DNA of 64,000 nt from Kribbella aluminosa (GCF_017876295.1 NZ_JAGINT010000002.1:4030001-4094000), one strand, 5' to 3'; numbered from the stretch's first letter, positions 8,162-17,647 are shown. The notes: a model not told the origin generated them from the letters alone. A program made the numbers and translations.

Positions 8162-9859
8162 TTACCGAAGATATCCGGAAACGGTTTTCGTGAATCCGGC
8201 GATCTTTTGTAGCGGAGCACCCTCGGCGGCATCCGCACCCGGAACCTCCGGACCGGGTGCCGGGATGCCCTCCCCAGCACAGCTCACATCCTTGGCCGGC
8301 GCGACACCGGTAGTGAGGAACGTGTTGACGATCCGGTCCGCGCACTTGTTCACGCCGCCGTACACGCCATGGTCGCCCTCACCGGTGACGGTCACCATCC
8401 GCGAACCGGCGTACCGGCTGTGCGCCGCGACCGCGAGGCCGTAGTTCGTCGCCGGGTCGTGCACCGACTGCACCATCAGCGTTGTGGGCAAGCCTTTGCC
8501 GGTCGGCGTCGGCATCGTCAGGTTCGGGCGCTGCCAGTAGAGGCACGGGTTCTCGGCCATCGTCCAGCCGACCAGCGGGTAGTGCGGGCCGAGCCGAGCG
8601 GCCAGTTGCTCGCCGTACTCGCGTCCTTGCGGCCACGGGGTGTCGTTGCAGGTGATCGCGGTGAAGGTGGCGTTCTCGGAGTCGACCTCGCCGAGCATCC
8701 GGAGCCCGATCGGTGCCCGCTGCGCGCGCTCCACGAGCTGCTGCTGACGGGCCGCCGGAAGCCCGTCGACCTGCCGTTGTGCGGCCCGCGGACCGCCTTT
8801 TGCCTGGGCCGCGGAAAGGTCGGTCAGAAAGCGCAGATCGGTGGCCAGGGAATGGAAGTCCAGTTTCGAGTACAAATCCCCGGTGATCAGCTGGTCGAGG
8901 GTGTTCTCGTCGTAGGTGATCTTGACCGCGCCGTCCAGGAACTCCTCGGTCGCGGGCGCCGCCTTCAGCGCTCGCCGTAACCGTTCGTACAGGCGGACGA
9001 CCGTGCCGGGCGACGACCCGAGGTGCAGATCGGCGTCGTACTTCGCCGCCCAGGTCGCGAAGTCCTCGCGGAACCGGCGCTCGAACGCCTGCGGCTGGCC
9101 GCTGAACGTGTCCAGCCAGCTCCCGGTGAAGTCGGTGTTCGAGTCGAGGACGAAGCGGCCGGCGTGCTCGGGGAAGTAGGTCTGGTAGTACGCGCCGAGC
9201 CAGGTGCCGCCGGAGTACCCGACGTAGTCCATCTTGTCGTAGCCGAGCAGCTGCCGGATCAGGTCCATGTCCTGCACGGTCTGCGCGGTGGTGATGTACG
9301 GCATCAGGCCGCGGGACTGGCTGTCGCAGTACGGCTGCGCGAGCTGGGACGCCTCGGCGATCAGGCCGCGGGTCCGGGGATCGTGGTCGCGGGCGTCCAT
9401 CGTGTAGCCGGGGGCGCCATCGCAGCTGACGCTCGAGCTGCCGCCGGTGCCGCGCGGGTCGAAGCCGACCGCGAGGTGGTCCTTGGCGAGCGGGGCCTGG
9501 CTCGCGAGGTACGGCGCCATGCCGAGCCCGGCGCCGCCCGGCCCGCCCGGGTTGCCGAACACCACGCGGCTCGGCCTGCCCTTGGCCGGCGCGACCTTGC
9601 TGACCGCGATCTGCAGGTCGTTGCCGGCGTACTGGTTCGCCCAGTCGCGCGGGACGGTGATCTTCGCGCAGTACGTCCGAAGCTCTCCGTCACCGCACCT
9701 GGTCCAGGCCGGTCTCTGCTTCAGGAACTTGGACGCCACCGGATGCGGCCGGTCGGCAACGGTCGCCGCTTGCGTCGACGCCGTCGCCCCCGATCCCGGT
9801 ACGACGAGCACAGCAACAGCGGAAAGCCCCAGGCCGACGGCCAGGGTGAGGTACTTCAT
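8162..9859 (-). CDS. Secreted alpha/beta hydrolase, tripeptidyl aminopeptidase-like
   Basis: 565-residue exported serine hydrolase of the SlpD/SlpE/TAP family that releases N-terminal tripeptides in Streptomyces. A Sec signal (MKYLTLAVGLGLSAVAVLVV) is followed by an Ala/Thr-rich mature N-terminus. The nucleophile elbow is GYSGG, with the serine near residue 216. The oxyanion-region motif GNPGGPGGAG and the C-terminal TAP-like domain (VQSVHDPATNYGLA, then GEGDHGVYGG with the catalytic His) are present. ATG 9859 is chosen because it begins the signal peptide and follows a GGAG box at 5-nt spacing. An in-frame start at 9901 would add 14 unneeded residues. It is the third gene of a minus-strand run after the DUF418 and acetyltransferase genes (61-nt gap). 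Confidence 0.9.
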   Translation of the reverse strand: MKYLTLAVGLGLSAVAVLVVPGSGATASTQAATVADRPHPVASKFLKQRPAWTRCGDGELRTYCAKITVPRDWANQYAGNDLQIAVSKVAPAKGRPSRVVFGNPGGPGGAGLGMAPYLASQAPLAKDHLAVGFDPRGTGGSSSVSCDGAPGYTMDARDHDPRTRGLIAEASQLAQPYCDSQSRGLMPYITTAQTVQDMDLIRQLLGYDKMDYVGYSGGTWLGAYYQTYFPEHAGRFVLDSNTDFTGSWLDTFSGQPQAFERRFREDFATWAAKYDADLHLGSSPGTVVRLYERLRRALKAAPATEEFLDGAVKITYDENTLDQLITGDLYSKLDFHSLATDLRFLTDLSAAQAKGGPRAAQRQVDGLPAARQQQLVERAQRAPIGLRMLGEVDSENATFTAITCNDTPWPQGREYGEQLAARLGPHYPLVGWTMAENPCLYWQRPNLTMPTPTGKGLPTTLMVQSVHDPATNYGLAVAAHSRYAGSRMVTVTGEGDHGVYGGVNKCADRIVNTFLTTGVAPAKDVSCAGEGIPAPGPEVPGADAAEGAPLQKIAGFTKTVSGYLR

Positions 9860-9920
9860 GCAGACTCCAACAGATGGCCACGCGTAATCGGTCCGTGACA
9901 ATCTGTCATGCCTGCCGGAG

Positions 9921-10520
9921 CTACTCCGCGCCGGGGTCGGTGTGCAGGCGGATCTGCTTGATTCGCACGGATTCGTCGCCGTACAGGTCGAGCTCGCGGT
10001 GTGCGCCGTCGGGCGCCCAGCCTGCCTCGGTGTAGAAGCCGCGGAGTACGTCGTCGGTCGAGTTCACCCAGGCGGTCACCCGGGTGAAGCCGTCGGCGCG
10101 GGCGGTGTCGACGACCGCGTTCAGCATGCGCGAACCGTGGCCGGCGCGGGTGGCCTCCGGGCTGACGGCCAGCTCGGCGATCAGGGCGTCGCGCTGCTGG
10201 TCGGCGTCCGGGTCGTCGGACGGGGTGACGGCCGCGAAGCCGACCAGGGTCCGGCCGGCCAGTGCGACCAGGACCCGGTTCCGCGCCTCGCCCGGGGCCA
10301 GCAGCGCGGCCCGCCACTGGGCCGCGAACTGGGCCGGGTTCAGATCGGCGAGGACGTCGGCCGGCAGCAGCCCGGCGTACGCCGCCCGCCAGGCCGCGAC
10401 CTGGATCTCGCCGATCTCTCCTGCCTCCGCGGGCAGCGCGAGCCGGACGCTGGTCTCGGCGATCGGCGTAGCGGACAGGTCGGAGAGGCTGGCAGGTTCC
10501 GGTACGCCGAATTCACTCAT
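9921..10520 (-). CDS. GNAT family N-acetyltransferase
   Basis: 199 residues. The acetyl-CoA binding core is visible as ELAVSPEATRAGHGSRML (motif A, with the R/G-x-x-G loop) and the later FYTEAGWAPDG (motif B). The substrate is unknown. ATG 10520 has GGGAGG about 9 nt upstream, and the longer frame reaching 10712 overlaps the coding region of the DUF418 gene. It starts 17 nt after the DUF418 stop, so the two are probably one transcript. Confidence 0.88.
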   Translation of the reverse strand: MSEFGVPEPASLSDLSATPIAETSVRLALPAEAGEIGEIQVAAWRAAYAGLLPADVLADLNPAQFAAQWRAALLAPGEARNRVLVALAGRTLVGFAAVTPSDDPDADQQRDALIAELAVSPEATRAGHGSRMLNAVVDTARADGFTRVTAWVNSTDDVLRGFYTEAGWAPDGAHRELDLYGDESVRIKQIRLHTDPGAE

Positions 10521-10537
10521 GACGGCAATCCTCCCAG

Positions 10538-11731
10538 TCAGTAGACGAGCCGGCGCAGCAGGGTCTCGGCCGGGCCGCGGTAGGACCGTCGGCTCATCGC
10601 GTACGCGCCGATCACCGAGATCACCCAGACGCCGATCGCGACCAGCGCCGCGGTGTACGCCGTGCTCCCGAACCGCAGGTCCAGCGTGAACGGGGCGAGC
10701 AGGATCATCCACGACACCGACTGGAACAGGTACCCCGACAGCGACCGCTGACCGAGCGCGGAGATCGCCCGTACCGGCAGTGACTGCTTGGACTGCTTGC
10801 GGATCCGCGCGACGATCAGACCGAACAGGGCGACGTACCCAGGACCGCCGAACATGCCGGACACCTGCGACAACAGGTCTGCCGCGTCCACCGCCGCCTG
10901 GTCGACGTGCAGCCAGCCGGCCCCGATCAGCGCGAGCGGCAGACCTCCGACGAACGTGATGCCCAGGCAGCCGACGGCGACCCGGGTCAGCAGGGTCTTG
11001 TGGGCGGCGGGGTTCTCCAGGAGCTGCTTGCGGGCGGCCCAGATACCCAGCCAGACGATCACGACGAAGCCGAGGACGCTGGCCATGTGCAGCGGGTACT
11101 CGTGCAGTCTGTCGACCAGGCTGCTCAGGTACGAGGTGGCGGCCAGCGAAGGGTTCGGGGAGTTGGTGAGCGCCTGGGTGGGACCGGAGCTGGAGACGAT
11201 CGCGAGGACGGCCTTGGCGGCGACGAACAGTGTCTCGAGGGTCATGAACGCCCAGACGGCGAGGACGATCCGGTGGAACTTGTCGCCGCGGTTGAGCAGT
11301 ACCAGCGCGCAGGCGATCCCGACGACGCCGTACGCGCCGAGGAAGTCACCGAAGTACAGCAAGGTCGCGTGGACGACGCCGAAGACGATCAGCCAGGCGT
11401 TCCGCTTGACGAGGATCCGCTGTACGGCGGACGTGGTGGCGCCGGCCGACTGCTGCCGGCGGGCCAGCTGGACCAGGCCGTAGCCGAACATCACCGCGAA
11501 CACCGGGTACGCCCGGGCGTCCACGAAGGTCAGCTTGAGGAGGTTCAGGATGCGCTCGAAGCCGTGCGGGGCGCTCTCCACGCCGGGCTGGCCGGCGAAC
11601 GCGAAGTTGGCGCTGTTCGCGAGTCCGATCAGCAGCAGCATCGCGCCACGGATCAGGTCGGGGGCGAGCGCACGTTCTCTTCCGGTGACCGGTCCGCGGT
11701 GATCGGCGGCCGGGAGGGTTTGCGTGGTCAC
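10538..11731 (-). CDS. DUF418 domain-containing membrane protein (YeiB-like)
   Basis: 397-residue inner-membrane protein with about nine to ten helices. It opens with the family's heparan-acetyltransferase-like segment ALAPDLIRGAMLLLIGLANS. The conserved VFAVMFGYG and SLSGYLFQSV segments mark DUF418. I chose GTG 11731 because TTGGAGATCCCC places a GGAG box 6 nt before it. A TTG at 11743 would remove that site. Related proteins belong to the acyltransferase-like membrane superfamily, but the reaction is unknown. It heads a three-gene minus-strand run and is divergent from paaA. Confidence 0.87.
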   Translation of the reverse strand: MTTQTLPAADHRGPVTGRERALAPDLIRGAMLLLIGLANSANFAFAGQPGVESAPHGFERILNLLKLTFVDARAYPVFAVMFGYGLVQLARRQQSAGATTSAVQRILVKRNAWLIVFGVVHATLLYFGDFLGAYGVVGIACALVLLNRGDKFHRIVLAVWAFMTLETLFVAAKAVLAIVSSSGPTQALTNSPNPSLAATSYLSSLVDRLHEYPLHMASVLGFVVIVWLGIWAARKQLLENPAAHKTLLTRVAVGCLGITFVGGLPLALIGAGWLHVDQAAVDAADLLSQVSGMFGGPGYVALFGLIVARIRKQSKQSLPVRAISALGQRSLSGYLFQSVSWMILLAPFTLDLRFGSTAYTAALVAIGVWVISVIGAYAMSRRSYRGPAETLLRRLVY

Positions 11732-11842
11732 GGGGATCTCCAAAACTGTTTAGGTCTTGAACTGTTACGTCGATCCTCCCGGGCGTGAACCGACGTACCC
11801 AGCGCCCTGAACCCACTTCCGGGGTGGGCCTACGACCACCTT

Positions 11843-11886
11843 TGTGACACTTGTTGTTGATTCTGAGAAAAAGTGTCACATATGCT
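11843..11886 (+). promoter_or_regulatory. paaA promoter with a 10-bp inverted-repeat operator
   Basis: TGTGACACTT (11843-11852) and AAGTGTCACA (11871-11880) are perfect inverted repeats separated by 18 nt. A likely -35 TTGATT (11857-11862) lies between the arms. The -10 TATGCT (11881-11886) abuts the right arm after an 18-nt spacer. A regulator bound to both arms would block RNA polymerase. PaaR/PaaX-type repressors that respond to phenylacetyl-CoA control paa genes in other bacteria, but no such gene is in the window. The -10 ends 6 nt before the paaA ATG. Confidence 0.65.
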
Positions 11887-11892
11887 GGGGGT

Positions 11893-12806
<914 letters not shown>

Positions 12807-12810
<4 letters not shown>

Positions 12811-13118
12811 ACGAGCGGAGCGAGTTCATCAACAAGCACAGCGTCGAGCCGTTGTGGGAGGTGTTCGTGCGCTCGCGGCGCGGGCTGTCGCACACGCATG
12901 TCGGCAGCCTGCACGCCGCCGACGCGACGATGGCGCTGCGGAACGCGCGCGATGTGTACACCCGGCGTCAGGAGGGCGTGTCGATCTGGGTGGTGCGCGC
13001 GTCGGACCTCACCGCGTCCAGCCCGGACGAGAAGGACGAGTTCTTCGACCCGGCCGGCGACAAGGTGTACCGGCACCCGACCTTCTACCAGGTCCCGGAA
13101 GGTGTCGAGCACCTGTGA
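12807..13118 (+). CDS. paaB: Phenylacetyl-CoA epoxidase subunit B
   Basis: Small non-catalytic subunit of the epoxidase, 103 residues, the normal length. It begins EFINKHSVEPLWEVFVRSRRG and keeps the GLSHTHVGSLHAADATMAL helix typical of PaaB. It bridges PaaAC heterodimers in the known complex. Start and stop overlap both neighbours: ATGA with paaA, and GTGA with the paaC GTG at 13115. This indicates translational coupling. Confidence 0.97.
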
Positions 13119-13850
13119 ACGACCTGTCCGGGTACGCCCTCCGGCTCGGTGACGACGCGCTGATCGCGGCGCAACGCACCGGCGAGTGGATCGCGTCCGC
13201 ACCGCAGCTCGAGGAGGACGTTGCCCTCGGCAACATCGGGCTGGACCAGCTGGGGCAGGCACGGTCGCTGCTGCAGTACGCCGGATCGCTGACCGGGCGG
13301 ACCGAGGACGAGCTGGCGTACTTCCGGGACGAGCGCGAGTTCCGGAACCTGCTGCTGTGCGAGCTGCCGAACGGGGACTTCGCGTTCGCGATGGCGCGGT
13401 TGCTGTACTTCGCGACGTACCAGCACCTGTTGTACGACGAGCTGCGGTCGAGTGCGGACGAGACGCTGGCGGGCGTGGCGGGGAAGGCGGTCAAGGAGGT
13501 CGCGTACCACGTCGACCACGCGACCCAGTGGGTCCTCCGCCTGGGCGACGGCACCGCGGAGAGCCACCGCCGAATGCAGGCAGCCCTGGACGCGTTGTGG
13601 CCGTACACCGGCGAGCTGTTCGAGTCGGACGCCCTCGTCCAACGCTTGCCGGTCGCCGTGGACCCTTCGGCGTTGCGGGACTCCTGGACCGATCGGGTAC
13701 TGGGAATCATCGACGGGTCCACCTGCGAGCGGCCTTCGTCGACCTACCAGCACACCGGCGGCCCGCGAGGGACGCCATACCGAACACATGGGCTTCCTCC
13801 TCGCCGAACTCCAGCACGTGGCGCGTTCGCATCCGGGGGCGACATGGTGA
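13115..13850 (+). pseudogene. paaC: Phenylacetyl-CoA epoxidase subunit C, interrupted by a +1 frameshift
   Basis: Structural ferritin-like partner of PaaA (about 244 residues once repaired). Residues from VNDLSGYALRLGDDALIAAQ to STYQHTGG read in one frame. The conserved PaaC C-terminus EGRHTEHMGFLLAEL...RSHPGATW, ending at TGA 13848-13850, is in the +1 frame. Removing one C from CCC at 13762-13764 joins them as TGG-R-EGRHTEH, exactly the family pattern. As written, the frame runs on into PaaD and makes a 419-residue PaaC-PaaD fusion without the PaaC tail. Two other genes here show the same kind of extra C, so a sequence error is more likely than a real mutation. A programmed +1 shift cannot be excluded. 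Confidence 0.85.
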
Positions 13851-14374
13851 CCGACAAGCCCCTTACGTCCGAAGAACCGAGGGCTATAGGCCACAGTTCT
13901 TCGGACGCAAGGATCTGGGAAGCGGTCGGCGAGGTCACGGACCCCGAGGTGCCGGTGCTGACGATCGCGGACCTCGGTGTACTGCGCGGAGTACGGCACG
14001 ATGGCGACGAGGTCGTCGTGACGATCACCCCGACGTACTCCGGCTGCCCCGCCATGGACCTGATCCGCCACGAGGTCGAGCTGACCATGGACCATCTGGG
14101 GGTGCAGGGCCGGGTAGAGACCGTGTTGTCGCCGGCATGGACGACCGACTGGATGAGTACAGCAGGCAAGGCGAAACTCATCGAGTACGGCATCGCCCCA
14201 CCGAGCGGACATCGTGCTGTCGGCGGTCCGGTGATGTTGAGTCTGAGCGTGCGCTGCCCGTTGTGTGGATCCCCGAACACGAGCGAGCTCAGCCGCTTCG
14301 GCTCCACCTCCTGCAAGTCGCTCTGGCGGTGCAACTCCTGCCGTGAGCCCTTCGATCACTTCAAGGCGATCTGA
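13844..14374 (+). CDS. paaD: Phenylacetate degradation protein PaaD (MIP18/SufT family)
   Basis: 176 residues. The DUF59/MIP18 domain carries EVTDPEVPVLTIADLGVLRGV and TPTYSGCPAMDLI. The C-terminal zinc-ribbon-like motif is CPLCG...C...CNSC, as in PaaD proteins that mature the Fe-S cluster of the epoxidase system. ATG 13844 overlaps the corrected paaC stop (ATGGTGA). A second possible start is GTG 13847. Residues 8-24 are encoded by a 12-bp inverted repeat with an 18-nt loop (13866-13907), an unusual structure just inside the gene. Confidence 0.92.
   Translation: MVTDKPLTSEEPRAIGHSSSDARIWEAVGEVTDPEVPVLTIADLGVLRGVRHDGDEVVVTITPTYSGCPAMDLIRHEVELTMDHLGVQGRVETVLSPAWTTDWMSTAGKAKLIEYGIAPPSGHRAVGGPVMLSLSVRCPLCGSPNTSELSRFGSTSCKSLWRCNSCREPFDHFKAI
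13866..13907 (+). repeat. 12-bp perfect inverted repeat inside the 5' part of paaD
   Basis: CGTCCGAAGAAC (13866-13877) and GTTCTTCGGACG (13896-13907) pair perfectly around an 18-nt loop. It lies 20 nt after the paaD start codon, where an mRNA hairpin could slow translation or protect the upstream message. It encodes a non-conserved stretch, so it may also be a small inserted element. Confidence 0.55.
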
Positions 14375-14375
14375 G

Positions 14376-15461
14376 ATGACGACCATCGCCCCGAGACGCC
14401 GCGCCACCTTCCACAGCTTGAAGGTCGCCGCGATCGACCCCATCACCGACGACGCGGTCGCGATCACGTTCGCCGTGCCACCGGAGCTGGCCGCCGACTA
14501 CGACTTCACCGCCGGCCAGCACCTCACGATCCGCCGTACCGGAGAAGAGGTCCGCCGCAGCTACTCGATCTGCTCGCCGGCCGACTCCGGCGTCCTGAAG
14601 ATCGGCGTCAAGCGGATCCCCGGCGGCGAGTTCTCGGCGTACGCCGCCCGCGACCTCAAGGTCGGCGACGAGCTCGAGGTGATGACCCCGCTGGGCCGCT
14701 TCGGCACCACCCTCGACCCCGCCAACGCCAAGCACTACGCGTTCGTAGCGGCCGGCAGCGGCATCACGCCCGTACTCTCACTGGTCGCGACGATCCTCTC
14801 CGTCGAGCCGTCAAGCCGAGTCACGCTGCTCTACGGCAACCGGACCGCCGGCTCGGTGATGTTCGCCGACGACCTGGCCGACCTGAAGGACCGGTACGCC
14901 GAGCGTTTCCACCTCGTCCACGTGCTGTCCCGCGAGACGACCGAGGTGGAGCTGTTCAGCGGCCGGATCGACACGGACCGGCTGCGGCGGATGTTCGCGA
15001 CGATCCTGCCGCTGGACTCGGTCGACGAGTGGTTCCTCTGCGGGCCGTACGCGATGGTCGTCGGTGCCCAGGACCTGCTGCTGTCCGAGGGTGTCGCCCG
15101 CGAACACGTCCACGCCGAGCTGTTCCACGTCGGCGACGAAGCACCCCAGGCGCCGGTCGAGGACACGGTCACCGACGAGGACGCGGCCCAGGTGACCGTC
15201 ATCCTCGACGGCCGCCGCTCGACGTTCCCGCTGGGCCGGCACTCGAAGGCGGTGCTGGACGCGACCCTCGCCGTCCGCTCGGACGCCCCGTTCGCCTGCA
15301 AGGGCGGCGTCTGCGGCACCTGCCGCGCGAAGGTCCTCGAGGGCAAGGTCCGCATGGACACCAACTGGGCCCTGGAACCGGACGAGCTCCGCGCCGGCTA
15401 CGTCCTCACCTGCCAGTCCCACCCCACCACCCCCGCAGTCACCCTCGACTACGACGCCTGA
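14376..15461 (+). CDS. paaE: Phenylacetyl-CoA epoxidase reductase subunit E
   Basis: Electron-transfer subunit: an FAD- and NAD(P)H-binding ferredoxin reductase fused to a plant-type 2Fe-2S domain, 361 residues. The flavin motif RRSYSICSP is near residue 67. The NAD-site motif FVAAGSGITPVLSL is near 125, and LCGPYAMV follows. The ferredoxin cysteines are CKGGVCGTC with a distal CQ in the C-terminal 70 residues. It delivers electrons to PaaA. It starts one base after the paaD stop and is the last gene of the operon. No paaK, paaF-J or paaZ is in the window, so the rest of the pathway must be elsewhere. Confidence 0.97.
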   Translation: MTTIAPRRRATFHSLKVAAIDPITDDAVAITFAVPPELAADYDFTAGQHLTIRRTGEEVRRSYSICSPADSGVLKIGVKRIPGGEFSAYAARDLKVGDELEVMTPLGRFGTTLDPANAKHYAFVAAGSGITPVLSLVATILSVEPSSRVTLLYGNRTAGSVMFADDLADLKDRYAERFHLVHVLSRETTEVELFSGRIDTDRLRRMFATILPLDSVDEWFLCGPYAMVVGAQDLLLSEGVAREHVHAELFHVGDEAPQAPVEDTVTDEDAAQVTVILDGRRSTFPLGRHSKAVLDATLAVRSDAPFACKGGVCGTCRAKVLEGKVRMDTNWALEPDELRAGYVLTCQSHPTTPAVTLDYDA

Positions 15462-15479
15462 CCCCACCCATCCAGCCGC

Positions 15480-15796
15480 GCGTCACCCACCCGGCGCCGC
15501 CGCGCCCCACCCACCTACCCGGCGCCGCCGCGCCTGACCCACCCGGCGCCGCCGCGCCTGACCTACCCGGCGCCGCCCCGCGCCGCGCCCACCTGCGTCC
15601 GCGCCGCGCCCCACCCGCGCCGCGCCCCACCCGCGCCGCGCCCCACCCGCGCCGCGCCCACCTGCGCGCACACCCGCGCCGCGCCGGCCCACCTGCGCGC
15701 ACCGCCGCGCCCGCCCACATCCGCGCCGCGCCCGCCCACATCCGCGCCGCGCCCGCCCACACCCGCGCCGCGCCCGCCCACACCCGCGCCGCTCAG
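15480..15796. repeat. GC-rich minisatellite arrays
   Basis: Two families are visible. The left part repeats GCGCCTGACCCACCCGGCGC-type units of about 24 bp. The centre repeats CACCCGCGCCGCGCCC with unit 15. The right part repeats CCCACATCCGCGCCGCGCCCG with period 21, changing to CCCACACCC in the last copies. Almost no A or T on the repeated backbone. It is probably maintained by replication slippage. Confidence 0.8.
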
Positions 15797-15799
15797 CGA

Positions 15800-15870
15800 G
15801 GTTGCCCGCTCGGTTGGAGGGTTGCCCCCTCATATTTTCAGTAGGCAACCCTCCAGCTGGACGGGCAACC
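15800..15870. terminator. Nested double hairpin between convergent genes
   Basis: The outer stem GGTTGCCCG (15800-15808) pairs with CGGGCAACC (15862-15870). The inner stem TGGAGGGTTGCC (15815-15826) pairs with GGCAACCCTCCA (15844-15855) around an AT-rich 17-nt loop. Both stems are perfect, with 6-nt bulges between them. Its place between the ends of paaE and argG suggests a two-way terminator. Confidence 0.65.
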
Positions 15871-16009
15871 CCAGCCGTCCGGCCCCCACGGCACGGGCGG
15901 GAGGGTCGCGGCCGGGGCTCGGCGGGTGCCGGGCCGGGCGAGTGCCGGCGCGGGCGGGGGTCTGGGCGGGTGCCGGGCTGTGGCTGGGGTCCGGGTGGGG
16001 GCGCTGGGT

Positions 16010-17443
16010 TTAGTCGGTGCCGGATTCCATGGCGGCGCGGTCGAGGAGGGCTTCCTCCTCGGGGGCCTCGCCGCGGGAGGCGATCGCTTCGGCGCCGCCC
16101 GTCGAGAGTTCGCCGATCAGGTCGGTGGACGACGCGAGCGCGGCGTTCGACGAGCCGAACATGCCGAGACCGGCGTACTGCTCGAGCTTCGCGCGCGAGT
16201 CCGCGATGTCCAGGTTCCGCATCGTCAGCTGGCCGATCCGGTCGACCGGGCCGAACGCCGAGTCCACGATCCGCTCCATCGACAGCTTGTCCGGGTGGTA
16301 GCTGAGCGCCGGGCCGGTGGTGTCCAGGATCGAGTAGTCCTCACCGCGCCGGAGCCGGAGCGTGACGGTGCCGGTGACCGCCGTACCGACCCACCGCTGC
16401 AGCGACTCGCGGAGCATCAGCGACTGTGGGTCGAGCCAACGACCTTCGTACATCAGCCGGCCGAGCTTGCGGCCCTCGTTGTGGTAGCTCGCGATGGTGT
16501 CCTCGTTGTGGATCGCGTTCACCAGCCGCTCGTACGCCGCGTGCAGCAGCGCCATCCCGGGCGCCTCGTAGATCCCGCGGGACTTGGCCTCGATGACCCG
16601 GTTCTCGATCTGGTCGGACATGCCGAGCCCGTGCCGGCCGCCGATCGCGTTCGCCTCCAGGACCAGGTCGACCGCAGTACCGAACTCCTTGCCGTTGATC
16701 GTCACCGGCCGGCCCTGCTCGAAGCCGATCGTGACGTCCTCGGTGTCGATCACCGCGGCCGGGTCCCAGTGCGCCATGCCCATGATCGGGTCGACGGTCT
16801 CCACCCCGGTGTCGAGGTGTTCGAGGGTCTTCGCCTCGTGGGTGGCACCCCAGATGTTCGCGTCGGTGGAGTACGCCTTCTCGGTGGAGTCGCGGTACGG
16901 CAGGCCGTGCGCGACGAGCCACTCGGACATCTCCTTCCGGCCGCCGAGCTCGTGCACGAACTGCGCGTCCAGCCACGGCTTGTAGATCCGCAGCTGCGGG
17001 TTCGCGAGCAGGCCGTAGCGGTAGAACCGCTCGATGTCGTTGCCCTTGAAGGTCGACCCGTCGCCCCAGATCTGCACGTTGTCGCCGAGCATCGACTTCA
17101 CCAGCAGCGTGCCGGTCACCGCCCGGCCGATCGGGGTGGTGTTGAAGTACGTCCGGCCGCCGGAGCGGATGTGGAACGCCCCGCAGGCGAGCGCCGCGAG
17201 CCCTTCCTCGACGAGCGCCGCGCGGCAGTCCACCAGCCGGGTGATCTGCGCACCGTACGCCGTCGCTCGCTCGGGCACGGAGGCGATGTCGGGCTCGTCG
17301 TACTGCCCGATATCCGCCGTGTACGTGCACGGGACGGCTCCCTTGTCCCGCATCCACGCAACCGCAACCGACGTGTCGAGACCACCCGAGAAGGCAATCC
17401 CGACCCGCTCACCGACCGGCAAAGAAGTAAGCACCTTGGACAC
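16010..17443 (-). CDS. argG: Argininosuccinate synthase
   Basis: ATP-dependent ligation of citrulline and aspartate in arginine synthesis, cytosolic. 477 residues, the longer class-II (E. coli-like) form. The N-terminal PP-loop is SGGLDTSVAVAWM, followed by CTYTADIGQYDEPD and later DPIMGMAHWDP and IGGRHGLGMSDQIENRVIE. I place the start at GTG 17443 (protein beginning SKVLTSLPVGERV), where relatives begin. GTG 17461 and 17458 are also in frame, and no clear Shine-Dalgarno decides. CATAAT ends 8 nt before 17461, and TACTAT ends 4 nt before 17443. It stands alone, with no other arg genes nearby. Confidence 0.93.
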   Translation of the reverse strand: MSKVLTSLPVGERVGIAFSGGLDTSVAVAWMRDKGAVPCTYTADIGQYDEPDIASVPERATAYGAQITRLVDCRAALVEEGLAALACGAFHIRSGGRTYFNTTPIGRAVTGTLLVKSMLGDNVQIWGDGSTFKGNDIERFYRYGLLANPQLRIYKPWLDAQFVHELGGRKEMSEWLVAHGLPYRDSTEKAYSTDANIWGATHEAKTLEHLDTGVETVDPIMGMAHWDPAAVIDTEDVTIGFEQGRPVTINGKEFGTAVDLVLEANAIGGRHGLGMSDQIENRVIEAKSRGIYEAPGMALLHAAYERLVNAIHNEDTIASYHNEGRKLGRLMYEGRWLDPQSLMLRESLQRWVGTAVTGTVTLRLRRGEDYSILDTTGPALSYHPDKLSMERIVDSAFGPVDRIGQLTMRNLDIADSRAKLEQYAGLGMFGSSNAALASSTDLIGELSTGGAEAIASRGEAPEEEALLDRAAMESGTD

Positions 17444-17512
17444 AGGAATAGTATGCACCACCCTGAATGATTATGCAAAGCGCCACCGCCGCCACCCCGG
17501 CTGAGACTCTCT

Positions 17513-17567
17513 TTGGGACCCCACCAGCCGGATCCCGCGGCGGATTTTGGTTGGTGCGTGCTCAAAG
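17513..17567. repeat. Copy B of the 55-bp palindromic intergenic element
   Basis: Same length and order as the copy at 3856-3910: TTGGG at the left end, CCACCA, an ATxCCG(C/T)GGCG core, TTGGTTG-like stretch, CGTGC(T/C)CAAAG at the right end. 41 of 55 positions match without gaps. An inner stem CACCAGCC/GGTTGGTG can form with one G-U pair. It lies about 70 nt upstream of argG on one side and 80 nt before the YdjM-like gene on the other. Confidence 0.6.
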
Positions 17568-17647
17568 ACGGCCGGGGTGGTGCGTGGGGGTGATGGGGTT
17601 GATGGGGGAGGATGGGCGGGAGTGAGCGGAGGGGGGTGAGGCGCGGG

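Larger units (their letters stand above)
15462..16009. other. Intergenic region between convergent paaE and argG, minisatellite plus double hairpin
   Basis: No gene. The first 330 nt are C-rich tandem repeats and the middle holds a nested hairpin; both are listed separately. The remaining 140 nt before the argG stop are G-rich with short GGGTGCCGGG-type repetitions. The long open frames here are by-products of the lack of AT bases and are not credible. Confidence 0.7.

Noticed and set aside
15439..15848. Several minus-strand frames in the minisatellite
   Set aside because: They exist only because the repeat lacks stop codons; Arg/Gly/Ala-only proteins.
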